A stretch of 64,000 nucleotides of DNA from Salinibacterium sp. SWN248 (GTDB taxonomy: Bacteria; Actinomycetota; Actinomycetes; Actinomycetales; Microbacteriaceae), in the NCBI RefSeq assembly GCF_015864575.1, contig NZ_JADYWW010000002.1:124001-188000 (forward strand), written 5' to 3'. Positions 33,645 to 41,458 of this stretch are shown in pieces. The translations under genes and the position numbers were made by a program. How positions within the stretch are numbered: the first letter of the stretch is position 1; every line of letters begins with the position of its first letter. Below the pieces are notes generated by a model. That model made no database searches and had not been told where the DNA came from. It saw nothing but the letters and a program-made list of their open reading frames with translations.

Positions 33645-33979
33645 TAGTCTGAGGACCCGCCACCCTCAGGCAGGGCCGCAATGAGGGCATGATCCTTGGG
33701 GATGACACCGACCTTTGCTGCGCCGCCGGGTGAGCTCACCTCGAGGAGATCAAAGAACTCAACGTTGGCCTTGTAGTAGTCGGCCCACTTATCGGGCAGG
33801 TCATCTTCGTAATAGATGGCCTCAACCGGACACACCGGCTCGCACGCACCACAGTCAACACACTCATCCGGGTGGATGTAGAGCATGCGGTCGCCTTCAT
33901 AAATACAGTCGACTGGGCATTCATCTACACACGCGCGATCCTTAAGATCGACACAGGGCTGAGCGATGACGTAGGTCAA
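33644..33979 (-). CDS. fdxA: 7Fe ferredoxin (FdxA/FdxC type)
   Basis: A 111-residue ferredoxin. An N-terminal 3Fe-4S/4Fe-4S pair is ligated by CVDLKDRACVDECPVDC and CVDCGACEPVCPVEA. The C-terminal half (PDKWADYYKANVEFFD) matches actinobacterial 7Fe ferredoxins. It is likely an electron carrier for cytochromes P450 or Fe-S enzymes. The start codon is TTG at 33979; no ATG or GTG in frame gives the expected MTYVIAQPC start. It overlaps the PIG-L-like gene by 4 nt and the aminotransferase by 1 nt, so a three-gene operon is likely. Confidence 0.93.
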   Translation of the reverse strand: MTYVIAQPCVDLKDRACVDECPVDCIYEGDRMLYIHPDECVDCGACEPVCPVEAIYYEDDLPDKWADYYKANVEFFDLLEVSSPGGAAKVGVIPKDHALIAALPEGGGSSD

Positions 33980-35172
33980 GAGATATCCGCACCTTTCACA
34001 GGAGAGTTCAACTCAATGTTAGCGCGGCTCGCCGACGAAACCTGACGGTTCACCCGAGGCCACCCCACCACAATGAGCACCACAAGCACCGGTGCAAAGG
34101 TCCACACGTAGCCCGCAACATTTGCCGGGATCAAAATTGTTCCGCCTGGCATTGCCGCAGCCAAGATTGCCGACATCACCAGAACACCGAGCGAAGCAAA
34201 ACCTGCCGCGACTCGGGTGTCATAGATCAAGCGCAGGCCCAGAATGAGCGCCGTCACGAGCGTGACAGACACCACAATTCCCCACGGCACACGAACATTG
34301 CCGATCGTGAACGCCGACTGATGCACCGCGGTCAAGACGAGACCGACCAATGCGCCCAAGGCGAGCGACACCAGCGCCAAGATGACGCGCTCCACACGAC
34401 TGCGTTCGCCAATCACCAATTCGCGGCGACGCAAGCGGCGCAGATATTCCGGAGGCGTCGAGATGCTCTCCCCCACCGGCACCTCATTGCGATAAATCTC
34501 GGTGGCCCGGCGCTTGAACGCGAGCGCCGTTGCCGACGACACCGCCACGCCACGATCAACAGGAACAGCGGATGCCGTATAGAAAGGCACCCCCGCAAGC
34601 TCTGTCGCCAACACCGTGGCCTCGTGCACGAGCAGTGCCTCAGCGCCGCGCGCCGTACCGCTGGACTCCTTGGCGTAGCTGACGACGACATCCGGCTTCA
34701 ACGAGGTGATCGCTGCAGCGAGGTCAGACGCGAGAGCGCGAGCGTCGAGCTTGCTAAACTGGCGACCGTTGTCTTCGCGCAAGATGTGGTGAGAGGTAAT
34801 GCCAAGAATTTCGCGGACAACCTCATCGACGGACACCGCCGTGCGTTCCCCGGTGTCGGTGTCGGCATCGGCATCGGTGTCGGCATCCGCATCAGTAGCG
34901 GAGTCAGCATCTGCGGTGTTCGCTTCAGCGCTGCTGCCCGTCGCGGCGCTTAAGGCCACAGAACCAGGCACTGCGGCGCCGTGCGAGACCGTCTCTGGCA
35001 CGCTTCCGGTCGAGGGCGATGCCTCAATAGCGGCGGTCGCGTTGTTGCTGCAGCTGAGCACAATGAGTTCAGTGCCACGCTGAACAAGCGTTGCAATGGT
35101 GGCGCCGAAAACGTACGCCTCATCTTCTGGGCGTGCGGCAACAACCAATACCCGTTGTGCGCGATCTTTCAC
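33976..35172 (-). CDS. Degenerate PIG-L (MshB-like) domain fused to a membrane domain
   Basis: A 398-residue protein. The N-terminal part (about residues 1-240) has the PIG-L/LmbE fold of MshB deacetylases (RVLVVAARPEDEAYVFG, GTELIVLSCSNN), but the zinc motif AHPDDE reads ARPEDE and the distal GHPDH motif is missing. An Asp/Ala repeat (DADTDADADTD) is inserted at about 95-125. Four hydrophobic helices follow (about 275-385), resembling the small membrane protein that neighbours mshB in other actinobacteria. Deacetylase activity is therefore doubtful. The start chosen is GTG 35172 with GGAGG 7 nt upstream; ATG two codons earlier is possible. It leads an operon with fdxA and dapC. Confidence 0.75.
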   Translation of the reverse strand: MKDRAQRVLVVAARPEDEAYVFGATIATLVQRGTELIVLSCSNNATAAIEASPSTGSVPETVSHGAAVPGSVALSAATGSSAEANTADADSATDADADTDADADTDTGERTAVSVDEVVREILGITSHHILREDNGRQFSKLDARALASDLAAAITSLKPDVVVSYAKESSGTARGAEALLVHEATVLATELAGVPFYTASAVPVDRGVAVSSATALAFKRRATEIYRNEVPVGESISTPPEYLRRLRRRELVIGERSRVERVILALVSLALGALVGLVLTAVHQSAFTIGNVRVPWGIVVSVTLVTALILGLRLIYDTRVAAGFASLGVLVMSAILAAAMPGGTILIPANVAGYVWTFAPVLVVLIVVGWPRVNRQVSSASRANIELNSPVKGADIS

Positions 35173-35237
35173 GGCCATTCCTCCACCATTTATTCTGCAG
35201 TAGACAGAATAAGCACAGGTAGCCGAATTAGGGTTGC

Positions 35238-35256
35238 TTAGGTTAGGCTTACCAAC
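35238..35256 (+). promoter_or_regulatory. DtxR/IdeR iron box upstream of efeU
   Basis: TTAGGTTAGGCTTACCAAC (35238-35256) matches the DtxR/IdeR consensus TTAGGTTAGSCTAACCTAA at 16 of 19 positions. It lies 32 bp before the efeU start, where a bound Fe(II)-regulator would block transcription in iron-replete cells. Confidence 0.88.
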
Positions 35257-35287
35257 CTGTCCAGAACTCAATCGACAAGAGAGTCTC

Positions 35288-36145
35288 GTGCTCGCAAACT
35301 TCCTGATCGGCCTACGAGAAGGCCTTGAAGCCGCGCTTGTGGTTGGCATTCTCATCGCCTACGTTCGCAAGATCGATCGCACCGATGTACTCCCCCGCAT
35401 CTGGCTCGGAGTGGCTATTGCCGTCGTGTTGTCCCTCGGCCTCGGTGCGAGTCTCACATTTGGCGCCTATGGCTTGTCATTCCAGGCTCAAGAGCTCATC
35501 GGCGGCATCCTCTCTATCGTTGCGACCGCCTTTGTCACGTGGATGATCTTCTGGATGCTGCGCGCCGCACGCGGCCTCGGTCGCGAACTGCGCAGCGAGG
35601 TTGATTCTCATCTCACGGGCGCGGGCTGGGGCCTCGTTCTCGTCGCGTTCCTCGCGGTCGGTCGCGAAGGTATCGAAACCGCCCTCTTCATTTGGGCAGC
35701 AGTGCAGGCGAGCGGCTCGACCGCACTCCCCCTCACTGGCGCAGCACTCGGCATCGCTGCCGCAATCGTGCTCGGCTACCTCATCTACCGCGGCGTCGTC
35801 AGCATCAACCTCACTCGCTTCTTCACCTGGACAGGCGCGATCCTCATCATCGTCGCCGCCGGCGTGCTCTCTTACGGTGTGCATGATCTGCAGGAGGCTG
35901 GCGTGCTGCCGGGGCTCCACGCGCTCGCCTTCGACGTCAGCGCGGCTATCCCGCCCGACAGCTGGTACGGCACCTTGCTTAAGGGCACGCTCAACTTCTC
36001 CCCCGCAACCACGTGGCTCGAAGCCGGTGTGTGGCTCGCCTATGTCGGGGCTGTCATGACGATTTTCATCCGCACTGTTCGCGGCAACAAGCGTGCTGAC
36101 AAGCCGCTGCTGCCCGAAGCACACCTCAGCACTCAAGGAGCCTGA
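35288..36145 (+). CDS. efeU: Iron permease EfeU (FTR1-type)
   Basis: A 285-residue inner-membrane permease with seven hydrophobic segments. The iron-binding motif REGLEA (about residue 9) in helix 1 and its repeat REGIETA (about 135) in helix 4 are the REXXE signatures of the Ftr1/EfeU family. It imports ferric iron delivered by EfeO/EfeB. The frame opens further upstream, but GTG 35288, with a GAGAG-type site, gives the family start. It is the first gene of efeUOB, behind a DtxR/IdeR box; its stop overlaps the efeO ATG. Confidence 0.92.
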   Translation: MLANFLIGLREGLEAALVVGILIAYVRKIDRTDVLPRIWLGVAIAVVLSLGLGASLTFGAYGLSFQAQELIGGILSIVATAFVTWMIFWMLRAARGLGRELRSEVDSHLTGAGWGLVLVAFLAVGREGIETALFIWAAVQASGSTALPLTGAALGIAAAIVLGYLIYRGVVSINLTRFFTWTGAILIIVAAGVLSYGVHDLQEAGVLPGLHALAFDVSAAIPPDSWYGTLLKGTLNFSPATTWLEAGVWLAYVGAVMTIFIRTVRGNKRADKPLLPEAHLSTQGA

Positions 36146-37317
36146 TGACCACCCGCCCCACCCGCTACGGATTCGCCGCGGCGGCAACTGTCGCCGCGCT
36201 CGCTCTCACCGGCTGCGTTGCTAACAGCACCGAAGCCACCGCCGACAACACAATCACTGTCGACAGCAGTGCCACAGACTGCGCCGTGAGCGCCAGCGAA
36301 GCGCCAAGCGGCACCCTTGTCTTCTCCGTCACGAACTCCGGTGACCAGGTCACCGAGTTCTACCTGCTGGCGGATGACGGGCTGCGCATCGTCGGCGAGG
36401 TCGAGAACATCGGCCCCGGCATCAGTCGCGATCTCGTCGTACTGGCTCAACCGGGTGACTACTTCACGGTCTGCAAGCCAGGCATGATCGGCGAGGGAGT
36501 TGGCACGGCCGCGTTTACGGTCACCGATTCGGGCACCGATTTGTCGTTCAGCGGTGACACTGCCGAGCAAATCGCCGCGGCTAACGCCAATTACAAGAGC
36601 TACGTCAAGGATCAGATTGAGAATCTCGTCGTAGGCACAGAAGACTTTGCTGCCGCGTACATCGCTGGCGACGATGACGCTGCTCGCGCTCTCTACGCCC
36701 CGACGCGCGTGTTCTGGGAGCGTGTCGAAACAGTCGCTGAGTCGTTCGGTGACCTCGACCCCCGCATGGATCTGCGCGAAGCCGATCTCGAAGACGGTCA
36801 AGAGTGGACCGGCTGGCACGCCATGGAGAAAGACCTCTGGCCGGCGGATGCCGAAGCCGGCTTCGAACCCTACGACCAGTCGAAGCGTGAAGCGCTTGCG
36901 TCGCAACTCGTCGAAGACACCAACACGCTGTACAACAACGTGCAAGATCTTGAGTTCACACTCGACCAGCAGACCAACGGCGCCATCGGCCTCCTCGACG
37001 AGGTGGCCAGTGGCAAGGTGACCGGAGAAGAAGAGTTCTGGTCGCACACCGACCTCTGGGATTTCCAAGCCAATATTGATGGCGCTCGCGTGCTCTACGA
37101 CGGTGTTCGCGACATCCTCGTCGCCAAGGATGCCGATCTTGCGGCCACCCTCGACGCGGAGTTCGACGAGCTGCAGGTGTTGCTCGATGCCCAGCGGGAG
37201 GGCGATGGCTTCCGTCTCTACACTGAGCTGTCCACGAGCGAAATTCGCGCGTTCTCCGATCAGGTGAACGCACTCGCCGAGCCCCTGTCCCGTCTCACCG
37301 CGGTGCTGGTGCTCTAG
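36145..37317 (+). CDS. efeO: EfeO iron-binding lipoprotein (cupredoxin + M75/imelysin domain)
   Basis: A 390-residue lipoprotein. The signal peptide ends with lipobox LTGC at about residue 24. An N-terminal cupredoxin-like domain (about 35-130; FYLLADDGLRIVGEVENIGPG, YFTVCKPGM) is followed by a helical M75/imelysin domain carrying the HxxE metal motif in GWHAMEKDLW (about 230). It binds periplasmic-side ferric/ferrous iron and passes it to EfeU. ATG 36145 overlaps the efeU stop by 1 nt. Its expression follows the DtxR/IdeR box. Confidence 0.92.
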   Translation: MTTRPTRYGFAAAATVAALALTGCVANSTEATADNTITVDSSATDCAVSASEAPSGTLVFSVTNSGDQVTEFYLLADDGLRIVGEVENIGPGISRDLVVLAQPGDYFTVCKPGMIGEGVGTAAFTVTDSGTDLSFSGDTAEQIAAANANYKSYVKDQIENLVVGTEDFAAAYIAGDDDAARALYAPTRVFWERVETVAESFGDLDPRMDLREADLEDGQEWTGWHAMEKDLWPADAEAGFEPYDQSKREALASQLVEDTNTLYNNVQDLEFTLDQQTNGAIGLLDEVASGKVTGEEEFWSHTDLWDFQANIDGARVLYDGVRDILVAKDADLAATLDAEFDELQVLLDAQREGDGFRLYTELSTSEIRAFSDQVNALAEPLSRLTAVLVL

Positions 37318-37388
37318 CTCCACTCCGCCCATCCCTGGCCGCTGCAGACAGCAAGCGCCGCCAACCACCCCACACCGAAAGAACTGCA

Positions 37389-38660
37389 ATGCCGACAGAT
37401 GACACCAAGGGTCTCTCCCGCCGCGGCCTCCTCGGGCTCGCCGGGGCTGGTGTCGTGGGTGCCGGACTTGGCGTTGGTGGGGCTTTCGCCTTCGGCGGCG
37501 GTGACGGCTCGTCGACGACGGGCAACGATGTCGCCGCGACCTACCCGTTCTTCGGCGATCACCAATCGGGCATCATTACGCCGGCGCAAGATCGACTGCA
37601 CTTCGCCGCCTTTGACGTCAATGACATCTCTCGCGACGAACTCATCGAATTGCTCCAGGACTGGAGCTACGCCGCCGCGCGCATGACCACCGGCGAAGCC
37701 GCAGGCGACTACGGCCCCGCGAGTGGACCCTACGATGCGCCACCGGATGACACGGGCGAAGCCCTCGACCTGCCACCGGGTGGTCTCACGATCACTTTCG
37801 GGTTCGGCCCCGCCCTGTTCGATGACCGCTTCGGGCTCGCCGGCAAACGACCAGCAGCCCTCATTGACCTCCCCAAGTTCCCCAGTGACGCCCTGCTGCC
37901 CGAACTCGTCGGTGGTGACCTCTGCATCCAAGCGTGCAGCGACGACCCGCAGGTCGCCGTTCACGCGATCCGCAACCTCTCGCGCATCGCCTTTGGCCGC
38001 GCCACATTGCGCTGGTCTCAGCTCGGCTTCGGCCGCACGTCGTCAACAACGCAAGCGCAAAAGACGCCCCGCAACCTGTTCGGCTTCAAAGACGGCACTG
38101 CAAACCTCCGCGCCGAAGACACCGACGGCGTGAATGAACATGTGTGGGCGGCATCCAACGATGGAACCTCGTGGATGACCGGCGGCTCCTATCTCGTCAG
38201 CCGCAAGATTCGCATGACCATCGAAACGTGGGACCGCACCTCGCTCCGTGAACAAGAGACGATCTTCGGGCGCACCAAGGGTGAAGGCGCACCGCTCAGC
38301 GGCGGCTCCGAGTTCACCGACCCCGACTTCGAACAGGCTGGTCGCGATGATGCGCCACTGATTGACGAGAATTCACACATGAAGCTCGCCCACCCTGACA
38401 CTCACGGCGGCGCACAAATTCTGCGACGCGGCTACAACTTCGTCGATGGCAACGATGAGCTCGGGCGCCTCAACGCTGGCCTGTTCTTCATCAGCTTCCA
38501 GCGCGATCCTGAAACCCAGTTCGTGCCGATTCAGCTTGCGCTCTCCCGCAACGACCTCATGAACGAATACGTGCGTTACGTCGGATCAGCGATCTTCGCC
38601 GTGCCGCCAGGGGCGCACTCGGGCAGTTTCATCGGCGCTGGGATGTTCGACCTCGCTTAA
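37389..38660 (+). CDS. efeB: EfeB, Tat-exported DyP-type heme peroxidase
   Basis: A 423-residue DyP peroxidase. The N-terminus has a twin-arginine signal (SRRGLLGLAGAG, about residues 9-20) for export folded through Tat. The peroxidase signature GFKDGTANL (GxxDG) gives the distal Asp, and HPDTHGGAQILRRGYNF lies around the proximal His and distal Arg. It oxidises Fe(II) or helps extract iron from heme, completing the EfeUOB system. It follows efeO by 71 bp. Its peroxidase domains are of normal length. Confidence 0.93.
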   Translation: MPTDDTKGLSRRGLLGLAGAGVVGAGLGVGGAFAFGGGDGSSTTGNDVAATYPFFGDHQSGIITPAQDRLHFAAFDVNDISRDELIELLQDWSYAAARMTTGEAAGDYGPASGPYDAPPDDTGEALDLPPGGLTITFGFGPALFDDRFGLAGKRPAALIDLPKFPSDALLPELVGGDLCIQACSDDPQVAVHAIRNLSRIAFGRATLRWSQLGFGRTSSTTQAQKTPRNLFGFKDGTANLRAEDTDGVNEHVWAASNDGTSWMTGGSYLVSRKIRMTIETWDRTSLREQETIFGRTKGEGAPLSGGSEFTDPDFEQAGRDDAPLIDENSHMKLAHPDTHGGAQILRRGYNFVDGNDELGRLNAGLFFISFQRDPETQFVPIQLALSRNDLMNEYVRYVGSAIFAVPPGAHSGSFIGAGMFDLA

Positions 38661-38748
38661 CGCGGTCGACCCCGGCCGCTAGGCAGCCAGCCGTCGGGCT
38701 TGCTCGCCCTTCCGACCACTGAGCTTCCGAACTCTGTGCCGAGGTAGC

Positions 38749-39210
38749 CTATTCGCCCATCGAAGCGGGCGCGACGGTGTAGTTCGCGGTGTAGCCATCA
38801 TCGGTCTGTGCGACGAGTACGACGACATTCCACGAATCGTTTGAGAAGAGAACCGAACCGGCACCATCAGCACCGCTGGCTTGCACTTGTGACTCGTAAC
38901 CGGCATCCGCAAATTGCGTTTCGATGGCATCGAGGGGCGATTCAGTGCCCGTCAAGATGGTGATGTTGTAGCCGCGGTTATCTCCGTCGCCGGCAGCGAT
39001 GCCAAACTGCACTTCGCCGGCGGCCAGTGGCACCGCGCTGGGGAAGCCCTCGGGAACCTCATCGCCGCCGAGGCTCACTTTGCCGCCCGTAGCCTGTTCC
39101 ACGATTCCACCGATGGGGTTATCGCCGAAACAGCCCGACAGCGCTGGCGTAATGGCCAAGGCCAGAACGAGGGCGACGGATGCGCTAACACTGCGGCGGG
39201 CGCTCAACAT
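38749..39210 (-). CDS. Hypothetical lipoprotein
   Basis: A 153-residue protein. A signal peptide (RRSVSASVALVLALAITPAL) ends in lipobox LSGC at about residue 26. The rest (about 30-153) contains VPEGFPSAVPLAAGEVQFG, a hallmark of a class of actinobacterial secreted proteins with two repeats of a small beta-rich fold, then WNVVVLVAQTDDGY. No enzymatic motif. The frame is open to 39273, but the start ATG 39210 has GGAG upstream and gives a proper signal peptide. It is convergent with efeB and lies downstream of typA on the same strand. Confidence 0.78.
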   Translation of the reverse strand: MLSARRSVSASVALVLALAITPALSGCFGDNPIGGIVEQATGGKVSLGGDEVPEGFPSAVPLAAGEVQFGIAAGDGDNRGYNITILTGTESPLDAIETQFADAGYESQVQASGADGAGSVLFSNDSWNVVVLVAQTDDGYTANYTVAPASMGE

Positions 39211-39347
39211 GACTAACTCCAGAAGTGACGCGATGGTGCGGCTGAGTGCGCCGTTAACCAGCGATGCAGCCACGATCAGGATGACCGTAGCTGCATCGTA
39301 CTCCGCGCAGATTGCTGACTCATGTGAGCCTGCTGCGAGAAGAAAGG

Positions 39348-41255
39348 TTAGGCGTTTTGCTTCTTCATACGCGACGTGCTGCGTGCGCGAGCGTTGGCAT
39401 CGAGCTCGACCTTACGGATTCGCACGAACTCCGGAGTTACCTCTACGCACTCGTCTTCGCGAGCGAATTCGAGGCACTCTTCCAACGTGAGCTTGCGCGA
39501 CGGTGTCATACGCTCGAACGAGTCCGAGGTCGACTGGCGCATGTTGGTGAGCTGCTTTTCCTTAGTGATGTTGACGTCCATGTCATCGGCGCGTGAGTTC
39601 TCGCCAACAACCATGCCTTCGTAGACCTCCTGCGTGGGCTCAACGAAGAACGACATGCGCTCCTGCAAAGCAACCATCGCGAACGGAGTAGCCGCACCGG
39701 CACGGTCAGCGACGATTGAGCCGTTGACACGGGTAAGGATTTCGCCGGCCCACTGGTCATAGCCGTGCGAGACCGCGTTGGCGATACCAGCACCGCGGGT
39801 GATGGTCATGAACTCGGTGCGGAATCCAATGAGACCACGCGAAGGAACAACGAACTCCATGCGAACCCAGCCGGTGCCGTGGTTGCTCATGCCGTCCATG
39901 CGGCCCTTGCGGGCGGCGAGAAGCTGAGTGATTGCACCCAAGTACTCTTCTGGAGCGTCGATCGTAAGGTGCTCGAACGGCTCGTGAAGCTTGCCGTCGA
40001 CCCGCTTGGTAACTACCTGAGGCTTACCGACGGTGAGCTCGAAGCCTTCGCGACGCATCTGCTCAACGAGGATGGCGAGAGCAAGCTCTCCACGACCCTG
40101 AACTTCCCAGGCATCCGGACGACCGATGTCGACGAGCTTGAGCGAGACGTTACCGACGAGTTCGCGGTCGAGACGGTCCTTGACCATGCGAGCGGTGAGC
40201 TTGTGGCCCTTGACCTTGCCGATGACCGGCGAGGTGTTGGTTCCGATGGTCATCGAGATTGCGGGGTCGTCGACCGTGATGGTCGGCAACGGGCGAACAT
40301 CGTTGGGGTCACAGAGAGTTTCACCAATGAAGATGTCCTCGAAGCCTGCAACAGCGACGATGTCGCCGGGGCCGGCGCTTTCGGCCGGGTAACGGTCGAG
40401 AGCCTTCGTGATCATGAGCTCGGTGACGCGCACGTTAGCGACGCTTCCATCGTGCTTGACCCAGGCAACAGTCTGGCCCTTCTTGATGGTGCCGTTGAAG
40501 ACACGCAGAAGAGCAAGACGGCCGAGGAACGGCGAGGAGTCAAGGTTGGTAACCCAGGCCTGCAGGGGGTGCTCGTCGTCGTATGACGGTGCGGGAACGT
40601 GCTTGAGGATGGCGTCGAACAAAGGCTCGAGGTCATCGTTGTCAGGCAAGGTGCCGTTCTCGGGCTTGTTCCAGCTTGCAGCACCGGCACGGCCGGAAGC
40701 GTAAACGATCGGGACATCAAGAATGGCGTCCAAGTCGAGGTCGGGAACGTCGTCTGCCATGTCGCTCGCGAGGCCGAGGAGCAGGTCCTGGCTTTCGGCA
40801 ACAACTTCGTCAATGCGCGCATCCGGACGGTCAGTCTTGTTGACCAACAGGATCACGGGAAGCTTGGCTTCAAGAGCCTTACGAAGAACGAAGCGAGTCT
40901 GCGGAAGCGGGCCCTCACTGGCGTCAACGAGCAGAACAACACCGTCAACCATGCTGAGTCCACGCTCAACCTCGCCACCGAAGTCGGCGTGGCCGGGGGT
41001 GTCGATGACGTTGATCGTGATGGGACCATCGGTGGCGTACTTGCCGTTGTACGAAATCGCGGTGTTCTTCGCGAGAATCGTGATGCCCTTTTCGCGCTCG
41101 AGCTCGTTCGAGTCCATTGCGCGCTCTTCGAGGTGCGCGTGCGCTTCGAACGAGTTCGTCTGGCGAAGCATCGCGTCAACGAGAGTTGTCTTTCCGTGGT
41201 CAACGTGGGCAACGATTGCTACGTTGCGCAAATCGCTGCGAGTGGCCATAGCCAT
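39348..41255 (-). CDS. typA: Translational GTPase TypA/BipA
   Basis: A 635-residue GTPase acting on the ribosome, important for ribosome assembly and stress or cold growth. G motifs are HVDHGKTTLVD, DTPGHADFGGEV and NKTDRPDAR. An EF-G-like domain II, domains III/V and the C-terminal BipA domain (GLIGFRTEFMT, SRADDMDVNITKEKQLTNMR) are complete. The start is ATG 41255, with AAGGA 8 nt upstream; a second ATG two codons later is also possible. It is transcribed alone, with 200 bp to the binding-protein gene upstream that holds no recognisable gene. Confidence 0.96.
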   Translation of the reverse strand: MAMATRSDLRNVAIVAHVDHGKTTLVDAMLRQTNSFEAHAHLEERAMDSNELEREKGITILAKNTAISYNGKYATDGPITINVIDTPGHADFGGEVERGLSMVDGVVLLVDASEGPLPQTRFVLRKALEAKLPVILLVNKTDRPDARIDEVVAESQDLLLGLASDMADDVPDLDLDAILDVPIVYASGRAGAASWNKPENGTLPDNDDLEPLFDAILKHVPAPSYDDEHPLQAWVTNLDSSPFLGRLALLRVFNGTIKKGQTVAWVKHDGSVANVRVTELMITKALDRYPAESAGPGDIVAVAGFEDIFIGETLCDPNDVRPLPTITVDDPAISMTIGTNTSPVIGKVKGHKLTARMVKDRLDRELVGNVSLKLVDIGRPDAWEVQGRGELALAILVEQMRREGFELTVGKPQVVTKRVDGKLHEPFEHLTIDAPEEYLGAITQLLAARKGRMDGMSNHGTGWVRMEFVVPSRGLIGFRTEFMTITRGAGIANAVSHGYDQWAGEILTRVNGSIVADRAGAATPFAMVALQERMSFFVEPTQEVYEGMVVGENSRADDMDVNITKEKQLTNMRQSTSDSFERMTPSRKLTLEECLEFAREDECVEVTPEFVRIRKVELDANARARSTSRMKKQNA

Positions 41256-41458
41256 AGCAATATTCCTTAATTCATTGGAGGCTGTGCGGTCTTTCACCGC
41301 AGACGCTGCGCAGAAATTCTCGGCAGCAGATCGGCGGCCTGATGCCACCGGGTAAAGATCTTGGGAGGGCGCAGAAGATCATTCAGAGTATCCTGCTCCA
41401 CCAGTTTACCCTGTTTGACAAGATTTATCGCAGCCGCCCCATCAGGGAGTCGAAAATG

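Noticed and set aside
34850-34925. Repeats of GTCGGCATC/GTCGGT units that could be read as a CRISPR or VNTR
   Set aside because: They encode the Asp/Ala/Thr repeat in the PIG-L fusion, have no spacers and are only 6-12 bp.
41256-41458. A gene in the 203-bp gap between typA and the binding-protein gene
   Set aside because: Only short frames without start signals; TACTCT-like hexamers suggest a typA promoter, but no clear -35 could be assigned.
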